Source of the DNA: Alphaproteobacteria bacterium | GTDB lineage: Bacteria; Pseudomonadota; Alphaproteobacteria; Sphingomonadales; Sphingomonadaceae | Assembly: GCA_016650315.1 (NCBI GenBank) | Contig: JAENVZ010000302.1 | Span: 1 to 5,993 of the forward strand | Reading direction: 5' to 3' | Length of the DNA stretch: 5,993 nucleotides | In this document: positions 5,706 through 5,993 of the stretch, piece by piece | Layout: every line of letters starts with the position of its first letter | Numbering within the stretch: position 1 is the stretch's first letter | Notes under the pieces: generated by a model | Database searches by the model: none | What the model was told of the DNA's origin: nothing | Seen by the model: only the letters and a program-made list of their open reading frames with translations | Made by a program: the position numbers and the translations under genes

Positions 5706-5721
5706 TAGGGGATTTCCCCTA
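5706..5721. promoter_or_regulatory. Perfect 7-2-7 dyad, candidate operator between globin and uvrD
   Basis: TAGGGGATTTCCCCTA consists of two 7-base arms, TAGGGGA and TCCCCTA, separated by TT; every arm position pairs. Weaker symmetry extends outward (CTG 5701-5703 with CAG 5723-5725). It lies 61-76 bases upstream of the globin ATG and 58-73 bases upstream of the uvrD ATG, and covers the expected -35 of the globin promoter. The 7-2-7 spacing is like that of sites for dimeric LuxR/NarL-type regulators, but the arm sequence is not the NarL heptamer and I cannot name the regulator. No T-run follows on either strand, so it is not an intrinsic terminator. Confidence 0.55.
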
Positions 5722-5778
5722 GCAGTTATGCGGACATGAAGCTTGCCCTGCGCGTCCCTGTTCCCTAACTGTTCACGC

Positions 5779-5993
5779 ATGACTCTGCCTGCCCCCTCCC
5801 CCAACGATCCGCTTTATCTACGCGGACTGAATGCCCCTCAGCGAGAGGCGGTCCTGACGACTGATGGCCCGGTTCTGGTGCTCGCTGGTGCTGGCACGGG
5901 CAAGACGGCGGCACTGACGGCACGGCTTGCGCACCTGATTGCCACACGCAAGGCCTGGCCCTCCGAAATTCTTGCCGTCACCTTCACCAACAA
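5779..5993 (+). CDS. uvrD: UvrD/PcrA-type DNA helicase, 5' part
   Basis: The first 71 codons of a superfamily 1A 3'-5' DNA helicase, which unwinds DNA in nucleotide excision and mismatch repair and removes RecA or stalled polymerases. The frame runs off the window end. Visible motifs, in order, are the Q-motif region [13 protein letters not shown] (14-26), the Walker A motif LAGAGTGKT (35-43) with Lys42 and Thr43 for ATP, and the beginning of motif Ia, ILAVTFTN (64-71). The usual length is 700-800 residues, so about 90% of the gene is outside the window. ATG 5779 places the Q-motif about 18 residues in, as is normal. There is no Shine-Dalgarno; a weak CTTGCC (5742-5747) and TAACTG (5766-5771) pair with 18-base spacing would start the RNA near the ATG. 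UvrD and PcrA cannot be told apart from this stretch; RecB-like and Rep helicases are less likely. Confidence 0.9.
   Translation, partial: MTLPAPSPNDPLYLRGLNAPQREAVLTTDGPVLVLAGAGTGKTAALTARLAHLIATRKAWPSEILAVTFTN

Noticed and set aside
5706..5721. Terminator hairpin between globin and uvrD.
   Set aside because: The arms could form only a tight hairpin, there is no T-run, and it sits upstream of both divergent genes rather than behind any gene.
5646..5804. N-terminal extension of the globin to base 5804.
   Set aside because: The additional 53 residues do not resemble a globin or signal peptide, cross the control region and the uvrD start, and a good ribosome site precedes ATG 5645.

Overview
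The window looks like a piece of an alphaproteobacterial chromosome, most likely from the order Sphingomonadales. The evidence is the GC-rich coding style, a folate/FAD-dependent TrmFO in place of TrmA, an AmpG-type muropeptide permease, a stand-alone receiver protein of a kind I associate with sphingomonads, and a pair of palindromic repeats with the GTCATYCCCGCGAAGGCGGGRATCCA-type core. No phage, transposase, plasmid, CRISPR, tRNA or rRNA signature is visible. This is an ordinary housekeeping region and I do not see a new multi-gene system in it.

Layout, left to right. (1) Bases 1-286: the 3' end of a DUF952 gene. (2) Bases 287-478: an intergenic stretch with two facing copies of a palindromic repeat and a candidate promoter. 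(3) Bases 479-1840: trmFO (tRNA m5U54 methylation). (4) Bases 1847-3181, minus strand: an AmpG-like MFS permease that converges on trmFO with a 6-base gap. (5) Bases 3258-3677, minus strand: a receiver-only response regulator just upstream of ampG. (6) Bases 3678-3824: a divergent intergenic region holding a possible 17-codon leader ORF. (7) Bases 3825-4667: an RluB-type 23S rRNA pseudouridine synthase with an apparent TTG start. (8) Bases 4664-5200: rsmD (16S rRNA m2G966 methyltransferase), overlapping rluB by ATGA. (9) Bases 5178-5645, minus strand: a single-domain haemoglobin of the Hmp/Vgb type whose 3' end overlaps the rsmD 3' end. (10) Bases 5646-5778: a divergent control region with a perfect 7-2-7 dyad. 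(11) Base 5779 to the window end: the start of a uvrD/pcrA helicase gene.

Functional threads. Three of the genes modify stable RNA (trmFO, rluB, rsmD), and rluB-rsmD is a translationally coupled pair. The globin probably handles nitric oxide or oxygen, and the dyad beside its promoter is the best regulatory lead in the window. The receiver protein and ampG may be co-transcribed, but a link between them is only positional. The items most worth a second look are the short ORF upstream of the TTG start of rluB, the 7-2-7 dyad upstream of the globin, and the facing palindromic repeats whose inner stems are kept by compensatory changes.
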